Shown one piece after another: positions 1-6,556 of a stretch of 11,161 nucleotides of DNA (within the stretch, counting starts at the first letter, position 1; each line of letters starts with the position of its first letter). The DNA is from Bacillota bacterium (GTDB lineage: Bacteria > Bacillota > Bacilli > Lactobacillales > Streptococcaceae), in contig JAJXWC010000064.1 in the NCBI GenBank assembly GCA_021781855.1, positions 1 through 11,161 on the forward strand, in the 5' to 3' direction. The notes under the pieces are model-generated. The model saw only the letters and a list, made by a program, of their open reading frames with translations, did not search any database and was not told where the DNA came from. Both the position numbers and the translations under genes were made by a program.

Positions 1-1335
1 GATTAAAATTGCTTTGATACCATCAAGGGATTTTGGCAATCCAGCAAAAATTTTACGCAAAAGCAAAATGACACCACCAGCAACAAAACCACCAACCAAT
101 GCTCCTAAAAATCCGGACGGAATCTGCGTTGTCGGGTCTAATTTACCAAAAGCAAGTCCTGTGGAAGCCATTGAGCCTGCAACAAAACCTGCGACCAATC
201 CAGGCCTATCCGCAATCGAATTGGCAATAAAACCTGCGAGAACTGGCAGCATAAATCCGAAAGCAACACCGCCGATATTTTTGAAATAAGCGGCAATCGG
301 GTGATAAACACCAAGATTAGCAAGCTGCGACTGTGGCACCCCCATTGATTGGTCAATCAGAAAGGCGAGCGCAATTAGAATCCCTCCTCCAACAACAAAT
401 GGCAACATTGCAGAAACACCACCCATAAGGTGCTTGTAGAATGCTTGTCCTAAACCACCTGTACGCTCATTATCAGAGATAGATTTTTCTGAGCCGTCGC
501 CTTGATAAATCGGTGCGGTACCTGCAAGTGCATTCTGAATAAGTTCTTCAGGATGACGAATTCCTTCAGCGACAGGTTTATTGACGAGGTGTTTGCCTGC
601 AAAGCGATTCATTTCTACTTTTTTGTCTGCTGCAACAATGACGCCTTCGGCACGTGCGATATCGGCGGCTGTCAGTTTATTATCTACACCTTTAGCACCA
701 TTAGTCTCGACTTTAATGGCTATACCTGCTTGATTTGCTGCTTTTTTGAGTGCTTCTTCCGCCATATAAGTGTGAGCAATTCCAGTGGTGCAGGCTGTGA
801 CAGCCACGAGAAATTTGCCACTTTCACTGTTCTTTCTTGCGATGTCATTCGAAGAACCATTTCCGATAGTCTCTGATGCGCTTTCTTCACGTGCGCTGAA
901 TAGCTCTAGTACTTTATCAGAACTATCTGCTGCCAGCAATTTTTCTTTGAAGCCGTCTTGCAGCAAGAATTTTGCTAAATCTGCTAAAGCGGCAAGGTGC
1001 GTGTCATTTGCACCCTCTGGCACAGCAATCATAAAGAACAAATTGACAGGCTGTCCGTCAAGTGCTTCATATTCGACACCGCTTACACTTTTTGCAAAAA
1101 GAACAACCGGTTCTTTCACCGCCGCACTTTTTGCGTGAGGCATGGCAATCCCGTCGCCAAGTCCTGTTGACGTTCCTGATTCACGCGCCAAAATATTCGC
1201 TTTGAAAGTCGAAAAATCTGACACTATGCCTTTCTCTACAAGCTTTTGAACCATTTCATCAATCGCCGCTTCTTTTGATGACGCTTTGAGATTAAATATC
1301 ATAATCTCTGATTTCAATAAATCTTTAATTTCCAC
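1..1335 (-). CDS. fruA: PTS fructose transporter subunit IIABC (partial, C-terminal part of IIC beyond the window)
   Basis: This is the membrane-bound fructose permease of the phosphotransferase system; it imports fructose and delivers fructose-1-phosphate to the cytoplasm. The first 445 codons are in the window. The IIA domain covers about residues 1-150, with the phosphorylated histidine in GDGIAMPHAK (His67). A linker leads to the IIB domain at about 175-270, with the active cysteine in VAVTACTTGIAHTYMAEEAL (Cys182). IIC begins at about residue 295 with hydrophobic, glycine-rich segments (GGVSAMLPFVVGGGIL, IADRPGLVAGFVAGS) and continues past base 1. The start is GTG at 1335, chosen because AAAAGGAGA lies just upstream at a good distance; the next in-frame ATG has no such site. 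It is the third gene of the fru operon, separated from fruK by a hairpin-bearing gap of about 200 bp. Family assignment is firm; fructose specificity rests on domain type and neighbours. Confidence 0.95.
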   Translation of the reverse strand, partial: MEIKDLLKSEIMIFNLKASSKEAAIDEMVQKLVEKGIVSDFSTFKANILARESGTSTGLGDGIAMPHAKSAAVKEPVVLFAKSVSGVEYEALDGQPVNLFFMIAVPEGANDTHLAALADLAKFLLQDGFKEKLLAADSSDKVLELFSAREESASETIGNGSSNDIARKNSESGKFLVAVTACTTGIAHTYMAEEALKKAANQAGIAIKVETNGAKGVDNKLTAADIARAEGVIVAADKKVEMNRFAGKHLVNKPVAEGIRHPEELIQNALAGTAPIYQGDGSEKSISDNERTGGLGQAFYKHLMGGVSAMLPFVVGGGILIALAFLIDQSMGVPQSQLANLGVYHPIAAYFKNIGGVAFGFMLPVLAGFIANSIADRPGLVAGFVAGSMASTGLAFGKLDPTTQIPSGFLGALVGGFVAGGVILLLRKIFAGLPKSLDGIKAILI

Positions 1336-1385
1336 GAGAAATCTCCTTTTAAGTTCTAATATTATTTGGCTTTTAGTTTAAATGC

Positions 1386-1470
1386 GCACTATCCACGCGC
1401 TTCGTGCTGCGAAAGACGGGGACGTTGCCCTTCTCACCCGCAGCTTCAATAGCAGGCTCAAGCTGCTAAA
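1386..1470. repeat. Diverged copy of a structured intergenic repeat (three hairpins) between fruK and fruA
   Basis: The 202-bp fruK-fruA gap contains three short dyads: GCGC-TTC-GTGC (1397-1407), a GGGGAC/GCCCTT dyad (1418-1432) and TAGCAG/CTGCTA (1450-1455 / 1463-1468). By hand alignment, 1386-1440 matches 3307-3363 at about 41 of 57 aligned columns, starting with a shared GCACTATC, and the three dyads occur in the same order in both places. Differences fall in paired positions: one base is lost from each arm of hairpin 1, and an A-T pair becomes G-C in hairpin 2. It lies inside the fru transcript, so it may affect fruA expression relative to fruK. The rest of the gap is AT-rich leader ending in the fruA ribosome binding site; I see no convincing gene or terminator in it. 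Confidence 0.6.
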
Positions 1471-1537
1471 GGAAAAGGCTCCGAAAAGAAAAACAAAACT
1501 TGTTCATTCACCGCAAGATAGAAAATATGAATTTCGT

Positions 1538-2452
1538 TCATATCATTTCTACTTGTATCTGTTCGAAACATTTTTGGATAAATCGTGCAGACGGCATATC
1601 TTCTGAAAAGACTTTTGCTGTACCGCATGCTACGCCTTGTTTAAAAGCTGATACTGCATTTTTTGACCTGCTCCATTCGGCTAGGAAGCCCGCAACCGTA
1701 GAATCACCAGCCCCTACTGAATTTTTGATAATTCCTTTGACTGGCGGCGCAAAATAAATTTCGTTGCCCGTGAAAAGTAGGGCACCATCACCTGCCATTG
1801 ATACGATTGCGTTTTGTGCACCCATTTCTAGTAATTTTTGACCATACGGAAAGATATCTTCTTTTTTGTCAAATTTGACAGAAAAAATTTCCTCTAGTTC
1901 TTCACGATTTGGCTTGACAATCAGCGGCTTCATCGGTAAAGTTTTGAGCAATTTTTGACCATCAATATCAATCGCAAATTCTGCTCCACGGGATTTGACC
2001 TCACGAATGAGTTGGTCATAAAAGTTTTCCCCCAAGCTTTTGGGCACTGTCCCCGCAAATACGACAATATCACCTTTGACAAGTTGGTCAAATTTTGCTA
2101 GAAAACGTTTTACATCTTCATCTGTCAAATCCGGGCCTGCTGCATCAAGACTCGTTTCCTCGCTTCTCGTTTTGACCTTGACATTGACCCGCGTTTGACC
2201 AAAAATTTGGGTAAAATCAGTTTCAATACCGTGCTGTTCTAAGCTTTCGCGAATGAATTTACCCGTAAATCCACCAACGAAGCCAAGTGCCGTATTTTCT
2301 ACGTCAAGATTGGACAACATTCGACTTTCCATAATTCCCTTGCCACCAGGTGTCATTCGCGTCAATTTTGTTCGATTAACCGCACCATTTTCGACATTAT
2401 TGTATTCCATAAAATAGTCTAATGCTGGATTAAGCGTTACTGTATAAATCAT
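1538..2452 (-). CDS. fruK: 1-phosphofructokinase (PfkB/ribokinase family)
   Basis: This cytoplasmic kinase phosphorylates fructose-1-phosphate, the product of FruA, to fructose-1,6-bisphosphate with ATP. The protein has 304 residues, usual for the family. It opens with the MIYTVTLNPALDY strand typical of FruK/LacC proteins. It carries PGGKG at 35-39, GFVGGFTG at 57-64, VKPNREEL at 179-186 and the anion-hole/catalytic motif SVGAGDST at 245-252, with Asp250 as the expected base. The ATG at 2452 overlaps the fruR stop (TGATG), so translation is probably coupled; the nearest GGAGG is about 16 bases upstream. Odd: residues 40-47 read IMESRMLS where most FruK/LacC proteins have INVSR(V/I)L, so a normally conserved Asn is Met and the next Val is Glu. 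The name fruC is used for this gene in Lactococcus. Tagatose-6-phosphate kinase is an alternative, but the operon favours fructose. Confidence 0.93.
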   Translation of the reverse strand: MIYTVTLNPALDYFMEYNNVENGAVNRTKLTRMTPGGKGIMESRMLSNLDVENTALGFVGGFTGKFIRESLEQHGIETDFTQIFGQTRVNVKVKTRSEETSLDAAGPDLTDEDVKRFLAKFDQLVKGDIVVFAGTVPKSLGENFYDQLIREVKSRGAEFAIDIDGQKLLKTLPMKPLIVKPNREELEEIFSVKFDKKEDIFPYGQKLLEMGAQNAIVSMAGDGALLFTGNEIYFAPPVKGIIKNSVGAGDSTVAGFLAEWSRSKNAVSAFKQGVACGTAKVFSEDMPSARFIQKCFEQIQVEMI

Positions 2453-3150
2453 CAATTTTCTGTAATAACCTCCACTTCGTCAGGATTTGCAAATTTGACA
2501 AAGCTTGTTTGACCAAGTTTACTGCTGTCAATCAGCAAGTAGCTCACTTCCGCCTGTTTCATTGCTTGACTTTTCACTGTCGCTTCCTCGCTATCAGGTG
2601 TCATTGCACCGATTGCCTCGTCAAACGCATTTGCACCAATAAAAGCACTATTGAAACGATAATTTGAGAGTTGCTCCAAAGCATGACCGCCAATGACCGA
2701 ATCTGTTGTTCTTTTAATCAATCCCCCTAAAATATAAACGTTCAAATGTTCAGCAATCAAATTTGATGCATGGGTAACTGAATTTGTCACAATCGTCAGG
2801 TGGAGCTTCAGTCGCTTTAATTCGGCAATCATCGCCCCTGTAGTAGTTCCAGCATCCAAGTAAATCGTATCCCCGTCCGCAATCTTAGAAATCGCAAATT
2901 GAGCAATTCTTTGTTTTTCTTGAACGTTTTTGGAAGATTTTTCAATGATTGATAATTCTTTTGATAAGTCTTGTAGCAGTTCGGCGCCACCATGAATTCT
3001 TCTTAATTTCTTTTCATCTTCTAATTCATTTAAATCCCGTCGTGTTGTTGACACAGAAGAATCAGTGAGTGTTTGCAATTCTTCCAATGTCGCACGGTGT
3101 TTCTGATTCAGATATTCTAATATTTTCTGTTTACGGTCATCGACTAACAT
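2452..3150 (-). CDS. fruR: DeoR-family transcriptional repressor of the fructose operon
   Basis: This is a DNA-binding regulator of 232 residues, usual for the DeoR family. The N-terminus is a winged helix-turn-helix: RKQKILEYLNQ, then TLEELQTLTDSSVSTTRRDLNELE and the wing RRIHGGA. The rest is a sugar-phosphate sensing domain of the ribose-phosphate-isomerase fold, with DAGTTTG, VTNS, LGG and GANAFD motifs. In the homologous Lactococcus lactis system the effector is fructose-1-phosphate and FruR acts on its own operon. The start is taken as the ATG at 3150 because AGGAAGGGG precedes it directly. An in-frame GTG at 3171 would add seven residues, but it would translate through the ribosome binding site and fall in the cre site. 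It is the first gene of fruR-fruK-fruA, with a one-base stop/start overlap with fruK. Regulation is probably autorepression plus CcpA, as the upstream sites suggest. Confidence 0.93.
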   Translation of the reverse strand: MLVDDRKQKILEYLNQKHRATLEELQTLTDSSVSTTRRDLNELEDEKKLRRIHGGAELLQDLSKELSIIEKSSKNVQEKQRIAQFAISKIADGDTIYLDAGTTTGAMIAELKRLKLHLTIVTNSVTHASNLIAEHLNVYILGGLIKRTTDSVIGGHALEQLSNYRFNSAFIGANAFDEAIGAMTPDSEEATVKSQAMKQAEVSYLLIDSSKLGQTSFVKFANPDEVEVITEN

Positions 3151-3162
3151 TTTTCCCCTTCC

Positions 3163-3176
3163 TGAAATCACTTACA
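3163..3176 (-). promoter_or_regulatory. Probable cre site (CcpA binding) at the fruR transcription start
   Basis: The minus strand reads TGTAAGTGATTTCA. It matches the cre consensus TGNAANCGNTNNCA at every defined position except one (T instead of C in the central CG). It lies about 7 bases downstream of the -10 box, overlapping the expected transcription start and just upstream of the fruR ribosome binding site. Bound CcpA there would block initiation. CcpA control of the fru operon is known in L. lactis; the site itself is inferred from consensus. Confidence 0.6.
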
Positions 3177-3182
3177 TTTTAT

Positions 3183-3210
3183 ATTATACGCTTTTTTCTA
3201 TCAAAATCAA
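3183..3210 (-). promoter_or_regulatory. SigA-type promoter of the fru operon
   Basis: On the minus strand, -35 TTGATT (3210-3205), a 16-bp spacer and a perfect -10 TATAAT (3188-3183) give an expected start near 3176 and a leader of about 25 bases before the fruR ATG. The -35 box lies inside the FruR repeat array, so a bound repressor would cover it. Confidence 0.75.
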
Positions 3211-3233
3211 TCATTTTCTATCAAAAAATACAA
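3194..3233 (-). promoter_or_regulatory. FruR operator: tandem 10-bp direct repeats
   Basis: The minus strand carries back-to-back 10-mers: TGATAGAAAA (3223-3214), TGATTGATTT (3213-3204) and TGATAGAAAA (3203-3194). A weak fourth unit, TTGTATTTTT (3233-3224), lies upstream. The outer two good units sit in identical 13-bp blocks exactly 20 bp apart. This fits the operator described for L. lactis FruR, four adjacent 10-bp direct repeats; here three are clear and one is degenerate. One-turn spacing puts all units on the same DNA face, and the middle unit overlaps the -35 box. Confidence 0.75.
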
Positions 3234-3263
3234 AAAAATTAACACAAATGTGTTAATTTTTTT
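3232..3263. terminator. AT-rich palindromic terminator, possibly bidirectional
   Basis: A perfect 14-bp inverted repeat (3232-3245 with 3250-3263) around the loop AAAT has A-runs on one side and T-runs on the other, giving a U-tract in either direction. Its GC content is very low (three G-C pairs), so efficiency is uncertain. It separates the amidohydrolase transcript and the structured region behind it from the fru promoter. Confidence 0.6.
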
Positions 3264-3269
3264 CTCAGC

Positions 3270-3566
3270 AGTGCGTACTAATCCCCCTTAGGCGGCGGGA
3301 TAAGCAGCACTATCTCCGCAGCTTTGCTGCTACGAATGACGAGAGCCTTGCTCTCTTTATCCGAACCTTAACAGCACATCTTGCTGTTAAGCTGTCCATC
3401 CTCGCTACACTGCTAAAGCAGCTAGTCGGAATGGCAAGCTTCGAATTTCGCTCGACTGCTCTAGGGTCAGCCACTTTAGTGGCTTGACTTCTGAGACAGG
3501 GTAACCTCATATCAAAGATGTGAGGTTGTCCCCTAAACTTTGTAGGAGTTTCAACTCCCACAAAGT
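3270..3566. repeat. Hairpin-dense intergenic element of about 300 bp without a gene
   Basis: Between the amidohydrolase stop and the fru terminator no credible gene is seen. Instead there are consecutive inverted repeats. They are AGTGC/GCACT enclosing ATCCC/GGGAT (3270-3311); GCAGC-TTT-GCTGC (3318-3330); GAGAGC-CTT-GCTCTC (3341-3355); a 10-bp stem with a 5-base loop (3367-3391); AGCT..CCAT / ATGG..AGCT enclosing CTGC-TAAA-GCAG (3390-3440); AGCCAC-TTTA-GTGGCT (3469-3484); AACCTCA/TGAGGTT extended by an inner ATC/GAT (3503-3527); and ACTTTGT.GGAGT / ACTCC.ACAAAGT (3537-3566). The 3307-3391 part is related to the fruK-fruA gap. It resembles in style the BOX-type modular repeats of streptococci, but I cannot assign it to a named family. 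It would form the 3' untranslated part of the amidohydrolase mRNA. Confidence 0.65.
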
Positions 3567-3577
3567 AAGTCTCTGCT

Positions 3578-4723
3578 TCATTTTTTTAACTTATCCAATA
3601 TTAAGAAACTGCTCTTCAAATAATATTCCACTGCTACAAGCAGGGCCTCATCACGCACAAGCATATCTGCAAAATGCAATCCTGAACTTCCCGGCTCGTT
3701 GGAGCCAATGAATGCAAAAACGGACGGCGCCTGAGTTTGATAATTTGCAAAGTCCTCACCAGCGCTTGATGGAACAATGTCATTTTCCGTACACTCATGC
3801 CATTTTTTCGTCTCTTCAAACACCAGTTTAGTCAAATTCGGGTCATTATAAGTCAAATTCGAACCCATAATCCACTCGATATTGACCTGAACGCCATATG
3901 CCTTTGCAGTTGCTTCCACAACTTCAATAAATCGCGCTTTCGTCATCTGGCGAATTTCTTCATCAAAAGTTCGAATCGTTCCTTCAAAAACGGCTGTACT
4001 CGGCAAGACATTCCAAGTATTCCCAGCTTCAATGTGAGTCACAGACAACACCGCAGCCTGTAACGGTGGCACGTTACGTGAAACAATCTGCTGCAAATTC
4101 TGAACGATTGCACTCGTTGCTAAAATCGGGTCAATCCCCTCATGCGGATAAGCAGCATGACTCCCCTGACCTGTCACCGTCACGTAGAATTGCTCCACCG
4201 CAGCCATAACCCCGCCCTCTCGCAGACCAATAACACCTGTTCCAAGTGTTGGCATATTGTGATAACCGATAAAAGCTTGTACATCAGCTACCAAACCACT
4301 TTCCAGCACCATATTAGCCCCTGTACCGTGCTCCTCTGATGGCTGAAAAATCAGTTTTATTGTTCCCTGAATTTCCTGTTCACGTTCCTTCAGAATTTTT
4401 GCCGCACCCAACAGACTCGTCATGTGTAAATCATGCCCACAAGCGTGCATTACTCCAACATTTCTCGAAGCGAACGGTAAACCCGTTTCTTCCAGAACCG
4501 GTAAGCCGTCGATGTCCGCACGCAAGGCAATCACAGGTTCACCTCTCCCAATTTTTGCAACTAATCCCGTTTTCAAATTACTCGGCAAAATTTCAATGCC
4601 CCAGCTCGTCAATTTTTCATGCAAAAAAGCCGTTGTTGCAAATTCCTGTTCTGAAAGTTCAGGAAAACTGTGTAAATGTCGGCGAATTTCAACTAAATCC
4701 TTGTAAAATTTTTCTTCAATCAT
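3578..4723 (-). CDS. M20D-family amidohydrolase (N-acyl amino acid / N-acetyl-cysteine deacetylase-like)
   Basis: This is a metal-dependent cytoplasmic hydrolase of 381 residues, normal for the family. Members cleave N-acyl groups from amino acids; relatives include YxeP-type deacetylases, hippurate hydrolases and N-acetyl-diaminopimelate deacetylases. The N-terminus IRRHLHSFPELSEQEFAT is typical. Expected metal ligands are Cys95 and His97 in MHACGHDLH, Glu131 next to catalytic Glu130 in PSEE, His155 in GYHNMP, and His350 in GLHF. The lid domain has GQGSHAAYPHEGIDPI (about 185-200), and SSAGEDF is at 319-325. All key residues are present, so it should be active. The exact substrate cannot be told from sequence, and no neighbour points to one. 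No ribosome binding site precedes the ATG, and an extended -10 promoter lies only 7 bases upstream, suggesting a leaderless mRNA. It is followed directly by a hairpin and the structured intergenic element. Confidence 0.92.
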   Translation of the reverse strand: MIEEKFYKDLVEIRRHLHSFPELSEQEFATTAFLHEKLTSWGIEILPSNLKTGLVAKIGRGEPVIALRADIDGLPVLEETGLPFASRNVGVMHACGHDLHMTSLLGAAKILKEREQEIQGTIKLIFQPSEEHGTGANMVLESGLVADVQAFIGYHNMPTLGTGVIGLREGGVMAAVEQFYVTVTGQGSHAAYPHEGIDPILATSAIVQNLQQIVSRNVPPLQAAVLSVTHIEAGNTWNVLPSTAVFEGTIRTFDEEIRQMTKARFIEVVEATAKAYGVQVNIEWIMGSNLTYNDPNLTKLVFEETKKWHECTENDIVPSSAGEDFANYQTQAPSVFAFIGSNEPGSSGLHFADMLVRDEALLVAVEYYLKSSFLILDKLKK

Positions 4724-4730
4724 ATCTTAT

Positions 4731-4739
4731 ATTATACCA
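4731..4739 (-). promoter_or_regulatory. Extended -10 promoter for the amidohydrolase gene
   Basis: The minus strand reads TGGTATAAT, a perfect -10 with the TGn extension, seven bases before the ATG at 4723. No good -35 is seen at the right distance, which an extended -10 can tolerate. Initiation at the usual distance would start the mRNA at or next to the A of the ATG. It abuts the U-tract of the upstream terminator. Confidence 0.65.
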
Positions 4740-4769
4740 AAAATAGCAAAGCATGAGCTTTACTATTTT
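4740..4769 (-). terminator. Intrinsic terminator of the oleate hydratase gene
   Basis: The 13-bp stem 4740-4752 / 4757-4769 encloses a 4-base loop and runs into five U residues in the minus-strand transcript. One position is a G-U pair in minus-strand RNA but a C-A mismatch in plus-strand RNA, so the hairpin is specific to the oleate hydratase transcript. It lies about 20 bases past the stop codon. Confidence 0.75.
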
Positions 4770-4788
4770 CAATTTTGCTATTAGATTT

Positions 4789-6552
4789 TCAAATCAAGCC
4801 TGAATCCTTGAGCAAATCCTCCAAGTAAGTTCCCTGAAGCTTTTTCAGGCCAAATTTCAATGCTTGTTTTTTCACAAATGGCAATTCTTGCTCCGTTAAT
4901 TTTTTCTTGTCCGAAAGATAATAAACGGAACCTGCAAGTGAGCGCAAATCATAACTTGATGCGAAAACTTCAGGTATGCCGCGTTCCACATTTAAAAGCT
5001 GGTAAACAGCTTCCATCGCCGTTCGCACGGAATATTCTGTCGTGAAAACAGTGTCGCGTGCTGTCTCTGCGAAATTGCCTATAAAAGCAAGGTTCACACT
5101 ATTTTCAGGCACAACAAGCGGACGGTCGCCAGGCTCACGCAGCATAAAATAACTTGTGATAAATGGCATATAAACAGGAATCGTATTCGTATTTTCACGT
5201 GCAAATTGTTCAATTTCGTCCTCTGGCATTCCCAGATGATAGAGCAATTCCTGAGTGATTTCACTGCCTGTACAAGCTTCAATCGGCTTCTTAATGTAAT
5301 TTCCTGGCGTATGAGATAGCAAACCGTAAACCCAAGTTACTGTTTCGCCGTCTTTTTGCTCCTTAAAATGCGGTTGACGGTGTGTTGTAAATGACAACAG
5401 CCAATTACTGTCTTTTACTGTAATAATCCCACCTGTGACAACTTTTCCACTCCGCAATTCGCGTTGGGTGAGTTTCTCAAAATAAGGCTGGATTTTCAGA
5501 TTTTTCCAAGTCACCGTTGCAGAGACAAACCAACTTTCTTTAGGTAGATTTTGGCAGAAAGCATCTGGATTTCCGAATGCTTTGGACTGTGCTGCCAAAT
5601 TTTGCCAGAGCTTCCAAGCCCCTCCCAATTCATGCGTTTCTGGTGCTGGTGTGTTCATATCGCCTTGAGTTGAACTTTCTGTGATTGAGCCATTTGTCAC
5701 AAAAACTAAATCATCAGCTTTCAGCATCAATGAACTACCGTCAGCGTATAAAATCTCCTTCGCAAGTTTTTTCCCTTCAGAGCAATCAACATCAATATTG
5801 ACAACTTGCTTGCCATATTGAAAATCCACACCATGACTACGAAGATAAGCAAGCATTGGTTTAACTAAACTTTCGTATTGATTATACTTAGTAAATTTCA
5901 ACGCAGTAAAATCGGGCAGTCCTTTGATATGATGAATAAAACGTAAAATGTAACGACGCATCTCAATCGCACTATGCCATTTTTCAAAAGCAAACATTGA
6001 ACACCAGTACAGCCAGAAATTTGAGGCAAAAAATTCGTCTGTGAAACAATCTTCAATTCTTTTACCCACTAAATTCTCTTCTTTCGCCATGAACAACTTG
6101 ACAATCTCATCTTGTGCTTTTTTACTTAAAGTAAACAGTCCATCATCTTGGACACGTTGTCCACGTTTTTCAATCAACCGACAATTTGAAGAATTGGGGT
6201 CATCACAATCTAGTCGATAAAATTCGTCCAAAACAGATGCATCATCAACCTCTAAACTAGGCACAGAGCGAAATAAATCCCATAAGCACTCAAAATGATT
6301 TTCCATTTCACGCCCGCCGCGCACCACAAAACCATCATGTGGAATGAACGAGCCGTCCAATGAGCCACCAGATAACGATAACTCTTCTAAAATATGAATT
6401 TTATTGCCCTTCATCTGTCCGTCGCGAATAAGAAAAATCGCAGCAGCAAGTCCAGCAAGCCCAGCACCAACAATATAAGCTGACTTGTCATCAACATTTT
6501 GAGGTTTTCTTGGACGCACAAACGCCTCATAATTTCCGCTAGTATATCGCAT
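4789..6552 (-). CDS. ohyA: Oleate hydratase (FAD-dependent fatty acid hydratase)
   Basis: The enzyme adds water to the cis-9 double bond of oleic and linoleic acid, forming 10-hydroxy fatty acids. In Gram-positive bacteria it is linked to detoxifying host or dietary unsaturated fatty acids, and it acts at the inner face of the membrane. The protein has 587 residues, usual for the streptococcal type. It begins MRYTSGNYEAF, has the FAD motif GAGLAGLAAA at 29-38, then GGSLDG and RGGREMENHFE with Glu82. WHSAIEMRRY ends in Tyr201; these two match the catalytic pair known from S. aureus OhyA. NGSITESSTQGD and FAETARDTVFTTEYSVRTAMEAVY are further conserved blocks. ATG 6552 is chosen because AAGGAGT precedes it; a TTG start at 6600 would translate through the -10 box. 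It is a single gene between its own promoter and terminator. The older name for this family is myosin-cross-reactive antigen. Confidence 0.97.
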   Translation of the reverse strand: MRYTSGNYEAFVRPRKPQNVDDKSAYIVGAGLAGLAAAIFLIRDGQMKGNKIHILEELSLSGGSLDGSFIPHDGFVVRGGREMENHFECLWDLFRSVPSLEVDDASVLDEFYRLDCDDPNSSNCRLIEKRGQRVQDDGLFTLSKKAQDEIVKLFMAKEENLVGKRIEDCFTDEFFASNFWLYWCSMFAFEKWHSAIEMRRYILRFIHHIKGLPDFTALKFTKYNQYESLVKPMLAYLRSHGVDFQYGKQVVNIDVDCSEGKKLAKEILYADGSSLMLKADDLVFVTNGSITESSTQGDMNTPAPETHELGGAWKLWQNLAAQSKAFGNPDAFCQNLPKESWFVSATVTWKNLKIQPYFEKLTQRELRSGKVVTGGIITVKDSNWLLSFTTHRQPHFKEQKDGETVTWVYGLLSHTPGNYIKKPIEACTGSEITQELLYHLGMPEDEIEQFARENTNTIPVYMPFITSYFMLREPGDRPLVVPENSVNLAFIGNFAETARDTVFTTEYSVRTAMEAVYQLLNVERGIPEVFASSYDLRSLAGSVYYLSDKKKLTEQELPFVKKQALKFGLKKLQGTYLEDLLKDSGLI

Positions 6553-6556
6553 TTTT

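Noticed and set aside
1382..1606. A 74-codon plus-strand open frame between fruA and fruK
   Set aside because: It covers the hairpin repeat, runs antisense into the end of fruK, and has no ribosome binding site or recognisable domain.
3510..3560. CRISPR-like or tandem repeat explanation for the hairpin region
   Set aside because: The dyads differ in sequence from one another; there is no repeated unit with regular spacers and no cas gene nearby.
3310..3561. An 83-codon open frame on the minus strand in the structured intergenic region
   Set aside because: It lies wholly within the hairpin array, has no ribosome binding site, resembles no protein family, and its sequence simply reflects translated inverted repeats.
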